From positions 3,484,501-3,548,500 of the forward strand of contig NZ_CP108882.1 in assembly GCF_036347055.1 (NCBI RefSeq): DNA of 64,000 bases, given 5' to 3'. Each line of letters starts with the position of its first letter. The first letter of the stretch is position 1. Source of the DNA: Streptomyces sp. NBC_00820. GTDB taxonomy: Bacteria; Actinomycetota; Actinomycetes; Streptomycetales; Streptomycetaceae. The position numbers were made by a program, and so were the translations under genes. The notes under the pieces are model-generated. The model saw only the letters and a program-made list of their open reading frames with translations, made no database searches and was not told the origin of the DNA. This document shows, piece by piece, positions 10,961-20,234 of this stretch.

Positions 10961-10999
10961 CTCTATTCACATCCTGTCCGTCTGAATAGAGCTAGTCAA
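10961..10999 (-). promoter_or_regulatory. hutU promoter with overlapping inverted-repeat operator
   Basis: On the minus strand TTGACT (10999-10994) and CAGGAT (10976-10971) form a -35/-10 pair with 17-bp spacing. A perfect 9-bp inverted repeat, CTCTATTCA (10961-10969) with TGAATAGAG (10983-10991), puts one arm in the spacer and the other just downstream of the -10. A dimeric repressor bound there would block polymerase. The cognate regulator is not known. Confidence 0.7.
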
Positions 11000-11091
11000 C
11001 ACTTCGGGAGGGCCGCTTCCACGCGCCGCGGGTGTTTGGCTGGAAACACGAGAGAAAGTACGCGGAACCCGACAGGACCCGGGGGAGAACC

Positions 11092-12609
11092 GTGGAACAG
11101 ACGGAGCACGTGGAGCGGGACAGGCGCGTGGAGCACGTGGAGCGGGACAGGGCGGACGAGCAGGACGGGGTGGACAGGGCGGCCCGGGAGCGCGTCGCCC
11201 GGCGGGACGAGGCGGTGCGCGCGGCCGTGGCACAGGGGCTGCTGGGGCCCGGCGCGCCGGTGGTGGGGCTGCTGGACGTCACCGGCATCCGGGAGTCGGC
11301 GGCGGCCCTGCGCGCGGCGTTCGAGGCGGTCGTGCCGCCGGGGACCCCGGTACTGCACGCCTTCGCGGTGAAGGCGACCCCGCTGGTGCCGGTCCTGCGC
11401 CTGCTGCACGCCGAGGGCATCGGCGCCGAGGTGGCCGGCCCGGGCGAGCTGGCGCTGGCGCGGGCGGCCGGACTGCCGCCGGAACTGACGGTCCTCGACT
11501 CGCCCGCCAAGACGACGGCCGAGCTGCGCGAGGCGCTGGAGCTGGGCATCGCCCTCAACGCGGACAACCCGCAGGAGCTGGACCGCCTCGACGACCTGGT
11601 GCGGTCGGCCCCCACCCGGCCCACTCCCCCAGGCGCCGCCTCCACCTGGACCGCCTCCGACTCCGACTCCGCCTCCGCCTCGTCCGCGCTCCCCCGGTCC
11701 CCGCTCGGCATCCGGGTCAACCCTCAGATCGGCGGCGGCAGCATCGGGGCGACCTCGACGGCGACGCGGACCTCCAAGTTCGGGGTGGCGCTGCGCGACG
11801 AGGGGGCGCGGGAGTGGGTGGTGCGGGCGTACCTGGACCGGCCGTGGCTGACCCGGCTGCACGCGCACACCGGCTCGCAGGGCATCCCGCTGCCGCTGAT
11901 GGCACGGGGCGTGGCGGAGACGTACGCGCTCGCCGAGGAGATCAACGCGCGGATCGGACGGCCGCAGATCGACACGATCGACATCGGCGGCGGGCTGCCG
12001 GTCGACTTCACCGGCGAGGCGGAGGCACCGACGTACGCCGAGTACGCGCGACTGCTGGCCCGGGAGGTGCCGGGGCTGTTCGACGGGCGGTACGGGCTGG
12101 TGACCGAGTTCGGGCGGTCGCTGCTGGCCAAACACGGCACGGTGGTGGCCCGGGTGGAGTACGCCAAGAGCGCCGGCGGACGGCGGATCGCGGTGACCCA
12201 CGCGGGCGTGCAGGTGGCCACGCGGACGGTGTACGCGCCGGCGGCGTGGCCGCTGCGGATCGCCGCGTACGACGCCGAGGGACGGCCGAAGGCGGGACCC
12301 GAGGTGGTGCAGGACGTGGCGGGGCCGGCCTGCTTCTCGGGCGACCTGCTCGCCGAGGGGCGGGCACTGCCCCCGCTGGAGCAGGGCGACTTCGCGGCGG
12401 CGCTGGACACCGGGGCGTACTACTTCGCACACCACTACGGCTACAACTCGCTGGCGCGGCCGGGGATCTACGGCTTCGCGCCGGACCCGGCGGGGGGCGT
12501 GGCCTTCGCGACCGTACGGCGGCCGCAGACGGTGCCCGAGATCGTGGCGGAATCCGGCGGGGCGCACGTGGACGCGCTCACCACCCTCAATGCCCCCGGG
12601 AGCCGTTGA
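11092..12609 (+). CDS. Fold-III PLP decarboxylase (diaminopimelate/ornithine decarboxylase-like)
   Basis: 505 aa from the GTG at 11092, with GGGGGAG upstream. It is an alanine-racemase-fold decarboxylase: PLP lysine in HAFAVKATPL (about residue 94), substrate/PLP contacts LHAHTGSQG and DIGGGLPVDF, and the second-barrel GPACFSGDLL and DTGAYYF segments. It is not the housekeeping lysA by sequence feel: the N terminus is a charged repeat (EHVERDR twice, from two copies of a ~21-bp repeat at 11103-11151) and a Ser/Asp-rich insert lies near residue 190. It is divergent from hutU. The substrate is unassigned. Confidence 0.75.
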   Translation: MEQTEHVERDRRVEHVERDRADEQDGVDRAARERVARRDEAVRAAVAQGLLGPGAPVVGLLDVTGIRESAAALRAAFEAVVPPGTPVLHAFAVKATPLVPVLRLLHAEGIGAEVAGPGELALARAAGLPPELTVLDSPAKTTAELREALELGIALNADNPQELDRLDDLVRSAPTRPTPPGAASTWTASDSDSASASSALPRSPLGIRVNPQIGGGSIGATSTATRTSKFGVALRDEGAREWVVRAYLDRPWLTRLHAHTGSQGIPLPLMARGVAETYALAEEINARIGRPQIDTIDIGGGLPVDFTGEAEAPTYAEYARLLAREVPGLFDGRYGLVTEFGRSLLAKHGTVVARVEYAKSAGGRRIAVTHAGVQVATRTVYAPAAWPLRIAAYDAEGRPKAGPEVVQDVAGPACFSGDLLAEGRALPPLEQGDFAAALDTGAYYFAHHYGYNSLARPGIYGFAPDPAGGVAFATVRRPQTVPEIVAESGGAHVDALTTLNAPGSR

Positions 12610-12788
12610 CGAGCTCCGGCCACCTCGCGGACAAATGGATCAACTCCCGCGAAACATGCGGCAGTCGGCCCACACTAGTACGCCGGGCGCACGTTCCACC
12701 GGAAAATGCCAAACCCCTCACCCGCCACGCACACGATGCGTAGTGTCGGCGTCACTCAGCCGGAGTCACAGGCGGGAGGGGAGCCACG

Positions 12789-13174
12789 GTGCCCGGAATC
12801 GACGAGTGCTTACTGGAAGCGATGCGGCTGCCCGGTGCCCGGGGAGCCGCGTTGGTGGACTGGACGAGCGGACTGGCCCTCGGGGCCGTCGGGGAAGCCC
12901 CCGGCGGTGACCACGAGACCACGGCGGCCGAGGCCGCCGAACTGGCCCGGATGGCCGCCGAGCACGGCGCCTTCACCGCGGGCGAGGACGAGGACGGGCG
13001 GCCACCGGTCGAGGACGTGATCATCAGCAACCGCGACAGCTATCACCTGCTGCGGTTCGTGGACACGTCCTTCGACAGCAGCGTCTTCCTGCACCTGTGG
13101 CTCGGCCGGGAGGAAGGCAACCTCGCGCTCGCCCGGATACGGCTCGGCGAGATGGCCGCCCGGCTGGTGCTGGG

Positions 13175-13178
<4 letters not shown>
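12789..13178 (+). CDS. Roadblock/LC7-like protein with a TTA codon (bldA-dependent)
   Basis: 129 aa, GTG start after GGAGGGGA. It has the fold signature of small roadblock/MglB proteins and is a clear paralogue of the protein at 14732: GAALVDWTSGLALGA matches GVALVDYTSGMALGT, and EDVIISNRDSYHLLR matches EDILITLSDQYHMIR. Such proteins pair with small GTPases in conservons. Codon 8 (12810-12812) is TTA, read only by the bldA tRNA, so translation should be limited to development. It is the first gene of a four-gene operon and overlaps the next by ATGA. A TAGTGT at about 12747-12752 is a possible -10. Confidence 0.8.
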
Positions 13179-14170
<992 letters not shown>

Positions 14171-14201
14171 AAGGCACCGCCCCGCCGAAAGGAGAGACCT
14201 G

Positions 14202-14705
14202 ATGGTGCCCGAACAGGACCTGGAGGCCGTCCTGGACGAGCTGCGCCGGCTGCGCACCCGCGTCCCGCAGCTCACCGGGGCCCTCGCGGCGGGCGTCGAC
14301 GGTCTCGTCGTCGCCCACGACACCCCCGGCGTCGACCCGGAGGGCCTGGCGGCCCTGACCGCCGCCTCGCTCGGCGTCGCCGTACGGGTCGCCGACGCGA
14401 CCGGCAACGGCGGCTTCCGGGAGCTGCTGGTGCGCGGCGACCACGGCTACATCGCCACCTACGCGGCCGGCCGGACCGCCGTACTGACCCTGCTCGCGCA
14501 GGACCGGGTCAACGTCGGCCGGCTGCACCTGGAGGGCCGCCGGGCCGGCGCCCGCGTCGGGGAACTGCTCGACGCCGCCGAGTCGACCGCACGCGCGGCC
14601 CGTGCCGAACGGCCCGCGAGGACCGTCCCGGCACGCACCCGGACCACCCGCACGACACGCACCACCACCACGGGCCCCGAAGCCCGTACCGCAACCGACA
14701 GCTGA
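14202..14705 (+). CDS. Roadblock/LC7-domain protein with Thr/Arg-rich tail
   Basis: 167 aa from the ATG at 14202, preceded by AAAGGAGAG; it begins 31 bases after the DUF4388 gene. Residues 1-115 form a roadblock domain (LDELRRLRTRVPQLTGALAA, GVDGLVVAHDTPG, YIATYAAGRTAVLTLLA). The last 40 residues are a basic Thr/Arg-rich disordered tail. It is the third gene of the operon. Conservon CvnB proteins have this fold, but here no CvnA kinase or CvnD GTPase is next to it. Confidence 0.75.
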   Translation: MVPEQDLEAVLDELRRLRTRVPQLTGALAAGVDGLVVAHDTPGVDPEGLAALTAASLGVAVRVADATGNGGFRELLVRGDHGYIATYAAGRTAVLTLLAQDRVNVGRLHLEGRRAGARVGELLDAAESTARAARAERPARTVPARTRTTRTTRTTTTGPEARTATDS

Positions 14706-14731
14706 CACCGGCGAAAGGAACCAGGCACACC

Positions 14732-15106
14732 ATGGCCAACACCGAAACGGCACTGAAAGAGGCGCTGACCTCCATCGAGGGCGCGACCGGCGTCGCGCTC
14801 GTCGACTACACCAGCGGCATGGCGCTGGGCACGATGGGCGGCAGCAAGACCTTCGACCTGAACGTGGCCGCCGCCGGCAACACGGACGTGATCCGGGCCA
14901 AGATGCGCACGATGGAACTCCTCGGCCTCAAGGGCGGTATCGAGGACATCCTGATCACGCTGTCGGACCAGTACCACATGATCCGCCTGCTCAAGAGCCG
15001 CGGCGGCAACGGCCTGTTCCTCTACCTGGTCCTGGACGCTGGCCGGGCCAACCTCGCGATGGCCCGGCACCAGCTGAAGAGGATCGAGGAGGAGCTGGAG
15101 GTCTGA
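14732..15106 (+). CDS. Small roadblock/LC7-like protein, operon end
   Basis: 124 aa, ATG after GAAAGGAACC. It is a single roadblock-type domain: ALTSIEGATGVALVDYTSG, then GIEDILITLSDQYHMIRLL, then GLFLYLVLDAGRANLAMAR. It is paralogous to the TTA-containing protein at 12789, so the operon carries two of this subtype plus a longer one. It ends 3 bp from the convergent membrane-protein gene. Confidence 0.8.
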   Translation: MANTETALKEALTSIEGATGVALVDYTSGMALGTMGGSKTFDLNVAAAGNTDVIRAKMRTMELLGLKGGIEDILITLSDQYHMIRLLKSRGGNGLFLYLVLDAGRANLAMARHQLKRIEEELEV

Positions 15107-15109
15107 GGG

Positions 15110-15694
15110 TCACACGAGTGCGCCGGTACGGCGGCGGGCCCCGCCCGGGGCCGCGTCGCCGGCCGCGACACCCGTACCGCGCAGCCCCCGCACGGCGTTG
15201 CCCGCCGGACGCCCGCCGCGCCGGTCCAGCCAGTCGGTACGGACCCACAGCAGGGTGTCCTCGGCCCGCTCCCGCCGCCCGATCCAGGCGGCCTTCAGGG
15301 CGAGTCCGGCGCCCGCCCCGGCGAGCAGCAGGCCGCCGGCCGCGGGGACCGCGAAGGAGCTGCCGAGCGCGGCGGCGAAGGCCGCCAGCAGCCACCAGCG
15401 GTGCCCCCGGCGCCAGACGCGCAGGGTCACCGCCCGGTCCTGCAGGATGTCGTACCTGCCCGCGCGGGCGGCCCCGCCGGCGAGGGCGGCGTACCGTCCC
15501 CGGCGGGCCAGTGCCACCCCGGCGGCGGCCACGAGGAAGAGCGCGGCCCCGGCCGTCACCCCGATCCGGCGCCCGGTGAGCCCGGACGGCAGGGCGCCGA
15601 TCCCCGCGGCCGACGCCCCGAGCCACCACAACGGGGCGGCACCCGCCCGTACGACGACGGCCACCCGGGCCAGTACCTGTCCGCCACGCGTCAC
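15110..15694 (-). CDS. Small integral membrane protein, unknown function
   Basis: 194 aa from the GTG at 15694, preferred over GTG 15712 because GGGAGG lies 5 bases before it. Four hydrophobic segments are visible (GAAPLWWLGASAAGIGAL, GVTAGAALFLVAAAGVAL, WWLLAAFAAALGSSF, GGLLLAGAGAGLAL), and a basic Gly/Arg-rich C terminus is probably cytoplasmic. The family is not recognised. It converges with the roadblock operon. Confidence 0.6.
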   Translation of the reverse strand: MTRGGQVLARVAVVVRAGAAPLWWLGASAAGIGALPSGLTGRRIGVTAGAALFLVAAAGVALARRGRYAALAGGAARAGRYDILQDRAVTLRVWRRGHRWWLLAAFAAALGSSFAVPAAGGLLLAGAGAGLALKAAWIGRRERAEDTLLWVRTDWLDRRGGRPAGNAVRGLRGTGVAAGDAAPGGARRRTGALV

Positions 15695-15816
15695 GTCCGC
15701 CTCCCGTGTCACGGTCCCGAAGTTCCCGAAACCCCTGTGTTCCGCGGCAGGTTAGTGGCGGAAGGTGAGACGCGTCTGAGAGCGCGCCAGGAGCACTCCG
15801 CGCCGCCCGCCGCCCC

Positions 15817-15880
15817 ACGCACCGGTCCACGGACCGGTTCACGCACCGGTTCACGCACCGGTTCACGCACCGGTCCGCGC
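15817..15880. repeat. 12-bp tandem repeat (gcaccggttcac)
   Basis: Four to five copies of a 12-bp unit, the outer ones diverged (cggtcc for cggttc), lie downstream of the RpiR gene in non-coding DNA between two leftward genes. Confidence 0.75.
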
Positions 15881-15930
15881 AGCACGCCGTGCGTACAGGA
15901 GCGCGCCGCACATTCGGGAGCGCGCCGGGC

Positions 15931-16878
15931 TCACTCCACGAACAGCCCCCGCGTCGCCGCCTTCGCGTCGAACTCCTCCAACCGGGCCTGGGCGTCCGGC
16001 AGATCGTCGCAGAGCGCCTCCAGCAGGACGCGGCCGAGCAGCATCGGGCCGCAGGCGGTGTCGAAGGCGAGTCCGGTGCCGACGGCGGCCGGAAGCAGCA
16101 GGTCGGAGTGCTTGGCGACCGGGGCGAAGGCGGAGTCGGCGACCGTGACGACGGTCAGGCCCGCCTCCTTGGCGTAGCCGAGGGCGTCGAGGACCTCGCG
16201 CGGGTGCCGGGGCAGGGCGAAGCACAGCAGCGCCGAGGCACCGGCGCGCACGGCGGCGTCGATGCGGTCGTGGAGCATCGTGCCGCCCTCGTTGAGCAGC
16301 CGGACGTCGGGGTGGACCTTGGCGGCGAAGTAGGTGAACCCGAACGCCTGCGGGGCGGCCGCGCGCAGGCCGAGCACCGGAAGCGGCCGGGAGGCGGCGA
16401 GGATCCGCCCCGCCCTCTGCACCGGGCGCGGGTCGGCGAGCAGCTCCGCGAGGTTCCTGAGGTTCTCGATCTCGGCCTCGACGGCCTGCTGGTACTCGTT
16501 GTACGAGCCCGGCTCGGCGGCCGGTTCGGCGGGGACGACCTCGCGCAGGTGCCTGCGCAGCGCCGGGTAGCCGTCGAAGCCGAGGGCGACCGCGAACCGG
16601 GTCACCGACGGCTGGCTGACCCCGGCCAGCTCGGCCAGTTCCACGCTGGACAGGAAGGGCACGTCGGCGGCCCGGCGCACCATGCTGTGCGCGATGCGGC
16701 GCTGGGTAGGCGTGAGCCGGTGCCCCTCGAAGAGCGCCTGCAGCCGCCCCGCAGGACTGTCGTTCGTACCCGTACCCGTACCCGCACTCCTGCCGGTCGC
16801 GCCCGCGTCCGTCGCGCCCGCGTCCGTCGCGCTGGCGTCGGCCGCACTCGCGCTGGCCGCACTCCTGTCGGCGCTCAT
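15931..16878 (-). CDS. MurR/RpiR-family transcriptional regulator
   Basis: 315 aa, ATG overlapping the upstream stop (ATGA). After an Ala/Thr/Asp-rich tail of about 40 residues comes an RpiR-type helix-turn-helix (VELAELAGVSQPSVTRFAVALG) and a C-terminal SIS sugar-phosphate-binding domain (PVLGLRAAAPQAFGF, ALLCFALPRHPREV, LTVVTVADSAFAP). It is translationally coupled to the ammonia-lyase homologue, so it probably controls that gene and the divergent importer. Likely targets are the 29-bp repeats at 18478-18542. Confidence 0.85.
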   Translation of the reverse strand: MSADRSAASASAADASATDAGATDAGATGRSAGTGTGTNDSPAGRLQALFEGHRLTPTQRRIAHSMVRRAADVPFLSSVELAELAGVSQPSVTRFAVALGFDGYPALRRHLREVVPAEPAAEPGSYNEYQQAVEAEIENLRNLAELLADPRPVQRAGRILAASRPLPVLGLRAAAPQAFGFTYFAAKVHPDVRLLNEGGTMLHDRIDAAVRAGASALLCFALPRHPREVLDALGYAKEAGLTVVTVADSAFAPVAKHSDLLLPAAVGTGLAFDTACGPMLLGRVLLEALCDDLPDAQARLEEFDAKAATRGLFVE

Positions 16879-18383
16879 GACGTGCTCCCCCTCCAGATGT
16901 CCGTGAACCGGTCGAGCAGTGCGGCCGCCGCCGTCACGTCGTGTGTGAGCGGGCGGTCGGCCGGGTCGGCGTCGAGGACCGACTCGGCGAGCGCCAGCGC
17001 CCGGCCCGCCGGGAGCCCGGGGTCGGGCCTCAGGTCGCGCTGGCGCAGCGCCCGGACGGCGGCGACGAGCTCGCAGCCGACCACCAGACGGTACGCACCG
17101 CACGCGCGCAGGGTCTGGCGCGCGGCGAGCGAGGCGAAACTCGCCTGTTCCTCGACGCCCCGGGAGAGTACAGCGTGGCCGAGCGAGGCGGGGGCCGAGA
17201 AGGCCCGCAGGTCGCCGAGGGCCGCTCCGGCCGCGTACTCCAGGATCATCACGCCGGAGGAGGCCGCCTCGTGGTCGGCGAGGAAGGGGCGCAGGCGGGT
17301 GTAGGCGGGCTCGTTGAGGGTGGACAGGCGGGACGTCGACAGGCGGGCCACCTGGGTCACCGCCAGCCTGAAGTGGTCCAGGGCGAGGGCGAGCTGGGCC
17401 TGGTAGAAGCCGCCGTGGTGGTAGGCGGCCTGATCGCCGGGGGCGATGAGCGGGTTCTCGGCGGCCGCGTTGATCTCCACGGCCAGCACCTGCTCCAGGG
17501 CGTCGGCCGCGTCGTGCGCGGGGCCGTGGATCTGGGGCAGGCAGCGCAGGCCGTAGGGGTCCTGGATCCGGCCCAGCGGCGGCAGGGGCCGGTCCGCGGC
17601 TCCGATCAGCTGCCGCATCCGCCGGGCCACCTCGACGCTCCCGCGGTGCGGGCGCGCGGCGTGCACGGGCGCGGCGTAGGGCTCGTGCGAGCCGTCGACG
17701 GCGAGCAGGGACAGCGCCGCGACGACCTGGGTGGCGCCGATCAGTCCGCGCAGTTCGTGCAGGGCGAGCGCGGCCTGGCCGAGGGTGAGCGCGTTGCTGC
17801 TGATCAGGGCGAGGGCGTCGTTGTTGTCGAGGGGCTGCGGCTCGGGGGCGCCGGTGCCCCGCCACGGGTGCTCGCCGGCGAGCGCCAGTCCCATCTGGGC
17901 GAGTGCCGCGATGTCGCCGGTGCCGACCGACCCGAACTCGTTGACCACCGGGTACGCGCCGCTCTCCAGCGCCTCGCACAGGGCGGTGACCACGCTGGGC
18001 CGCAGTCCGGCGCCGCCGGCCAGGATCTGGTTGGCGCGGACGGCGAGCATCGCGCGCACCTGCCGGGCGGGGAGTTCCTCGCCGATGGCGCCGGCGTGGC
18101 TGCGCAGCAGGCGCAGGCCGTGTCCGGCGGCGGCCTCGGTGGGCACGTCCTCGGTCCGGTTCGCGCCCACGCCGGTGGAGCGGCCGTAGACGCGTCCGGT
18201 GGCCGCGATCTGCCGGGCGGCGTTCCAGGACTCCTCCGCGCACCGCAGCGCGTCGGCCCCGGGAATCGGACGCGCGGCCCCGTCGGCAAGGCGTATGACA
18301 CCCTCGACACCGAGCCCGGCTCCATCCAGGACGATCGTCGCGAAGCGTACGGAATCAGGCGCGTCCACGATGCGAGACGGCAT
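16875..18383 (-). CDS. Histidine/aromatic ammonia-lyase-family enzyme lacking the MIO Ala-Ser-Gly triad
   Basis: 502 aa from the ATG at 18383 with GGGGAG upstream (a TTG at 18416 would add 11 residues). The lyase fold is clear: YGRSTGVGANR near residue 66, ALALISSNALTLGQ, QDPYGLRCLPQIHGP, AAENPLIAPG and SSGVMILEYAAGAAL. At the cofactor site, where HAL and PAL have GSVG-ASG-D, this protein has FGSVGTGDIAAL: the triad is replaced by Thr-Gly with one residue missing, so the methylidene-imidazolone group should not form. It may be a cofactor-free lyase, for example ergothionase-like. It is divergent from a quaternary-amine importer and overlaps an RpiR regulator. Confidence 0.8.
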   Translation of the reverse strand: MPSRIVDAPDSVRFATIVLDGAGLGVEGVIRLADGAARPIPGADALRCAEESWNAARQIAATGRVYGRSTGVGANRTEDVPTEAAAGHGLRLLRSHAGAIGEELPARQVRAMLAVRANQILAGGAGLRPSVVTALCEALESGAYPVVNEFGSVGTGDIAALAQMGLALAGEHPWRGTGAPEPQPLDNNDALALISSNALTLGQAALALHELRGLIGATQVVAALSLLAVDGSHEPYAAPVHAARPHRGSVEVARRMRQLIGAADRPLPPLGRIQDPYGLRCLPQIHGPAHDAADALEQVLAVEINAAAENPLIAPGDQAAYHHGGFYQAQLALALDHFRLAVTQVARLSTSRLSTLNEPAYTRLRPFLADHEAASSGVMILEYAAGAALGDLRAFSAPASLGHAVLSRGVEEQASFASLAARQTLRACGAYRLVVGCELVAAVRALRQRDLRPDPGLPAGRALALAESVLDADPADRPLTHDVTAAAALLDRFTDIWRGSTS

Positions 18384-18460
18384 CAAGCCCAAACTCCCCT
18401 CAACCCGGACATTCAATCTTGCTCTGCGGTCATCGGGTACCTCGGATTAACACCGGAGCA

Positions 18461-18542
18461 TTGACAACCTATTCAAGCACCAAGAACTCTGCATGGCGTC
18501 ATTCAGAATCACGCACCACGAACTCTGCATGACGCCATTCAG
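18461..18542 (+). promoter_or_regulatory. Promoter and 29-bp direct-repeat operator of the betaine-type importer
   Basis: A consensus -35 TTGACA lies at 18461-18466; the -10 is unclear. Two 29-bp direct repeats, 18478-18506 and 18514-18542, match at 26 of 29 positions and have a 36-bp period. The second ends 18 bp before the ABC ATPase start. A third attcaa word lies at 18471. Spacing and position suggest binding sites for the RpiR regulator. Confidence 0.6.
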
Positions 18543-18560
18543 CCGGGCAAGGGACATCTC

Positions 18561-19595
18561 ATGATCCAGTTCGACGCGGTCCACAAGCGCTTCCCCAACG
18601 GCACGACAGCAGTCCACGACCTCTCCCTGGAGATGCCGGAGGGCGGCATCACAGTCCTGGTCGGATCCTCCGGCTGCGGCAAGACGACCACCCTGCGGAT
18701 GATCAACCGGATGACCGAGCCGACGTCCGGCACGATCAGAGTCGGCGGCAAGGACGTCACCCGGCAGGACGCCGCCGAGCTGCGGCGGTCCATCGGCTAC
18801 GTCATCCAGCAGGCCGGCCTCTTCCCGCACCGCACGGTGCTGGACAACATCGCCACCGTCCCGCTGCTGCTCGGCTGGACCCGCAGAAGGGCCCGGGCCC
18901 GCGCCGCCGAACTCCTGGAGACCGTCGGCCTCGCCGCCGACGCCGGCAAGCGCTACCCGCACCAGCTCTCCGGCGGCCAGCAGCAGCGCGTCGGCGTCGC
19001 CCGCGCGCTCGCGGCCGACCCGCCGGTCCTGCTCATGGACGAGCCCTTCGGCGCGGTCGACCCGGTGGTGCGCACCCAGCTCCAGGACGAGCTGCTGCGA
19101 CTTCAGCAGGAGCTGAGCAAGACCATCGTCTTCGTCACACACGACATCGACGAGGCCGTCCGGCTCGGCGACCGGATCGCGGTCTTCCGCACCGGCGGCC
19201 ACCTGGTCCAGTGCGCTGAGCCCGCCGAGCTGCTGGCCCGCCCCGCGGACGACTTCGTGGCCGGCTTCCTGGGCGCCGAGCGCGGGCTGAAGCTGCTGTC
19301 GCTGAAGACCCTCGCCGGCCTGCCGCAGGGCCCGGCGCCCGAGGGCGGCGCCTGGACCCTCGTCCTGGACGAGGCGAACAGACCCCTGCGCTGGGCCTCC
19401 GAGGACACCGAGCTGCCCGTACGGGCGCTGAAGGACGACGACTCCCTGCTGTCGGCCCTCAACGAGTCGCTCGCCTCTCCCACCGGCCTGATAGCCCGGG
19501 TCGACGCGGACGGCGTCCTCACCGGCGTCTCGTCCCGCGACGACGTCCACGAGCACGCCGGCCGCGCCCATACCGAAGTGGGTGTGGCCGCGTGA
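18561..19595 (+). CDS. ABC importer ATPase, glycine betaine/choline type (OpuCA/ProV-like)
   Basis: 344 aa. Walker [11 protein letters not shown], signature [10 protein letters not shown], Walker B VLLMDEP and the switch His in VTHD are intact. The long C-terminal extension (about 100 residues) is in the place of the CBS regulatory module of OpuCA. It energises uptake of a quaternary amine or related zwitterion together with the three genes that follow. ATG start with AAGGGAC upstream. It overlaps the next gene by GTGA. Confidence 0.9.
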   Translation: MIQFDAVHKRFPNGTTAVHDLSLEMPEGGITVLVGSSGCGKTTTLRMINRMTEPTSGTIRVGGKDVTRQDAAELRRSIGYVIQQAGLFPHRTVLDNIATVPLLLGWTRRRARARAAELLETVGLAADAGKRYPHQLSGGQQQRVGVARALAADPPVLLMDEPFGAVDPVVRTQLQDELLRLQQELSKTIVFVTHDIDEAVRLGDRIAVFRTGGHLVQCAEPAELLARPADDFVAGFLGAERGLKLLSLKTLAGLPQGPAPEGGAWTLVLDEANRPLRWASEDTELPVRALKDDDSLLSALNESLASPTGLIARVDADGVLTGVSSRDDVHEHAGRAHTEVGVAA

Positions 19596-20233
19596 CGATC
19601 GACTGGTCCTGGATCTCCGCCCACACCGACGACCTCACCACCCTCACCCTCTCCCACCTCCAGGCCGCGCTGACGGCCGTCCTCCTCGGCCTGCTGATCT
19701 CGCTCCCGCTGGCCGTGGTCGCCCACCGGGTCCGCCCCCTGCGCGGCTTCCTGCTCGGCGCCTCGAACATCCTTTTCACGATCCCGTCCATCGCGGTCTT
19801 CGTGCTCCTGCTCCCGGTCAGCGGCCTGACCCGCACCACCACCGTGACCGGCCTGACCGTCTACACCCTGGTCGTCCTGCTGCGGAACACCGTCGAGGGC
19901 CTCGACTCGGTCCCCGTGAAGGTGAAGGAGGCGGCGAAGGCGATGGGCACGCGCCCCCTGCGCACCCTGCTCACCGTCGAGCTCCCGCTCGCCCTGCCGG
20001 TGATCATGGCGGGCGTCCGCATCGCCACGGTCATGTCGATCTCCCTCGTCTCCGTCGCGACCTACATCGGCGACGGCGGCCTCGGCCAGCTGTTCACCGA
20101 CGGCTTCCAGCGCGACTTCCCGACCCCGGTGATCGCCGGAGTGGCCCTCACCCTCCTCCTCGCCGTCGTCGCGGACACGGCCCTGGTCGCCCTGCAGTAC
20201 GTCCTCACCCCGTGGAAGAGGCGGCGAGCCTGA
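19592..20233 (+). CDS. ABC importer permease 1 (OpuCB/ProW-like)
   Basis: 213 aa, GTG start in the GTGA overlap with the ATPase. About six membrane spans, with the EAA loop seen as VKEAAKAMGTRPLRTLLTVELPLALPVIMAG. It is one of two non-identical permease subunits, as in OpuC-type systems. The substrate-binding protein is separate (20914-21846), not fused. Confidence 0.9.
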   Translation: MTIDWSWISAHTDDLTTLTLSHLQAALTAVLLGLLISLPLAVVAHRVRPLRGFLLGASNILFTIPSIAVFVLLLPVSGLTRTTTVTGLTVYTLVVLLRNTVEGLDSVPVKVKEAAKAMGTRPLRTLLTVELPLALPVIMAGVRIATVMSISLVSVATYIGDGGLGQLFTDGFQRDFPTPVIAGVALTLLLAVVADTALVALQYVLTPWKRRRA

Positions 20234-20234
20234 G

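Noticed and set aside
16875..18383. Calling this gene hutH
   Set aside because: Without the Ala-Ser-Gly triad it cannot be assumed to be histidase, and it is not in the hut operon.
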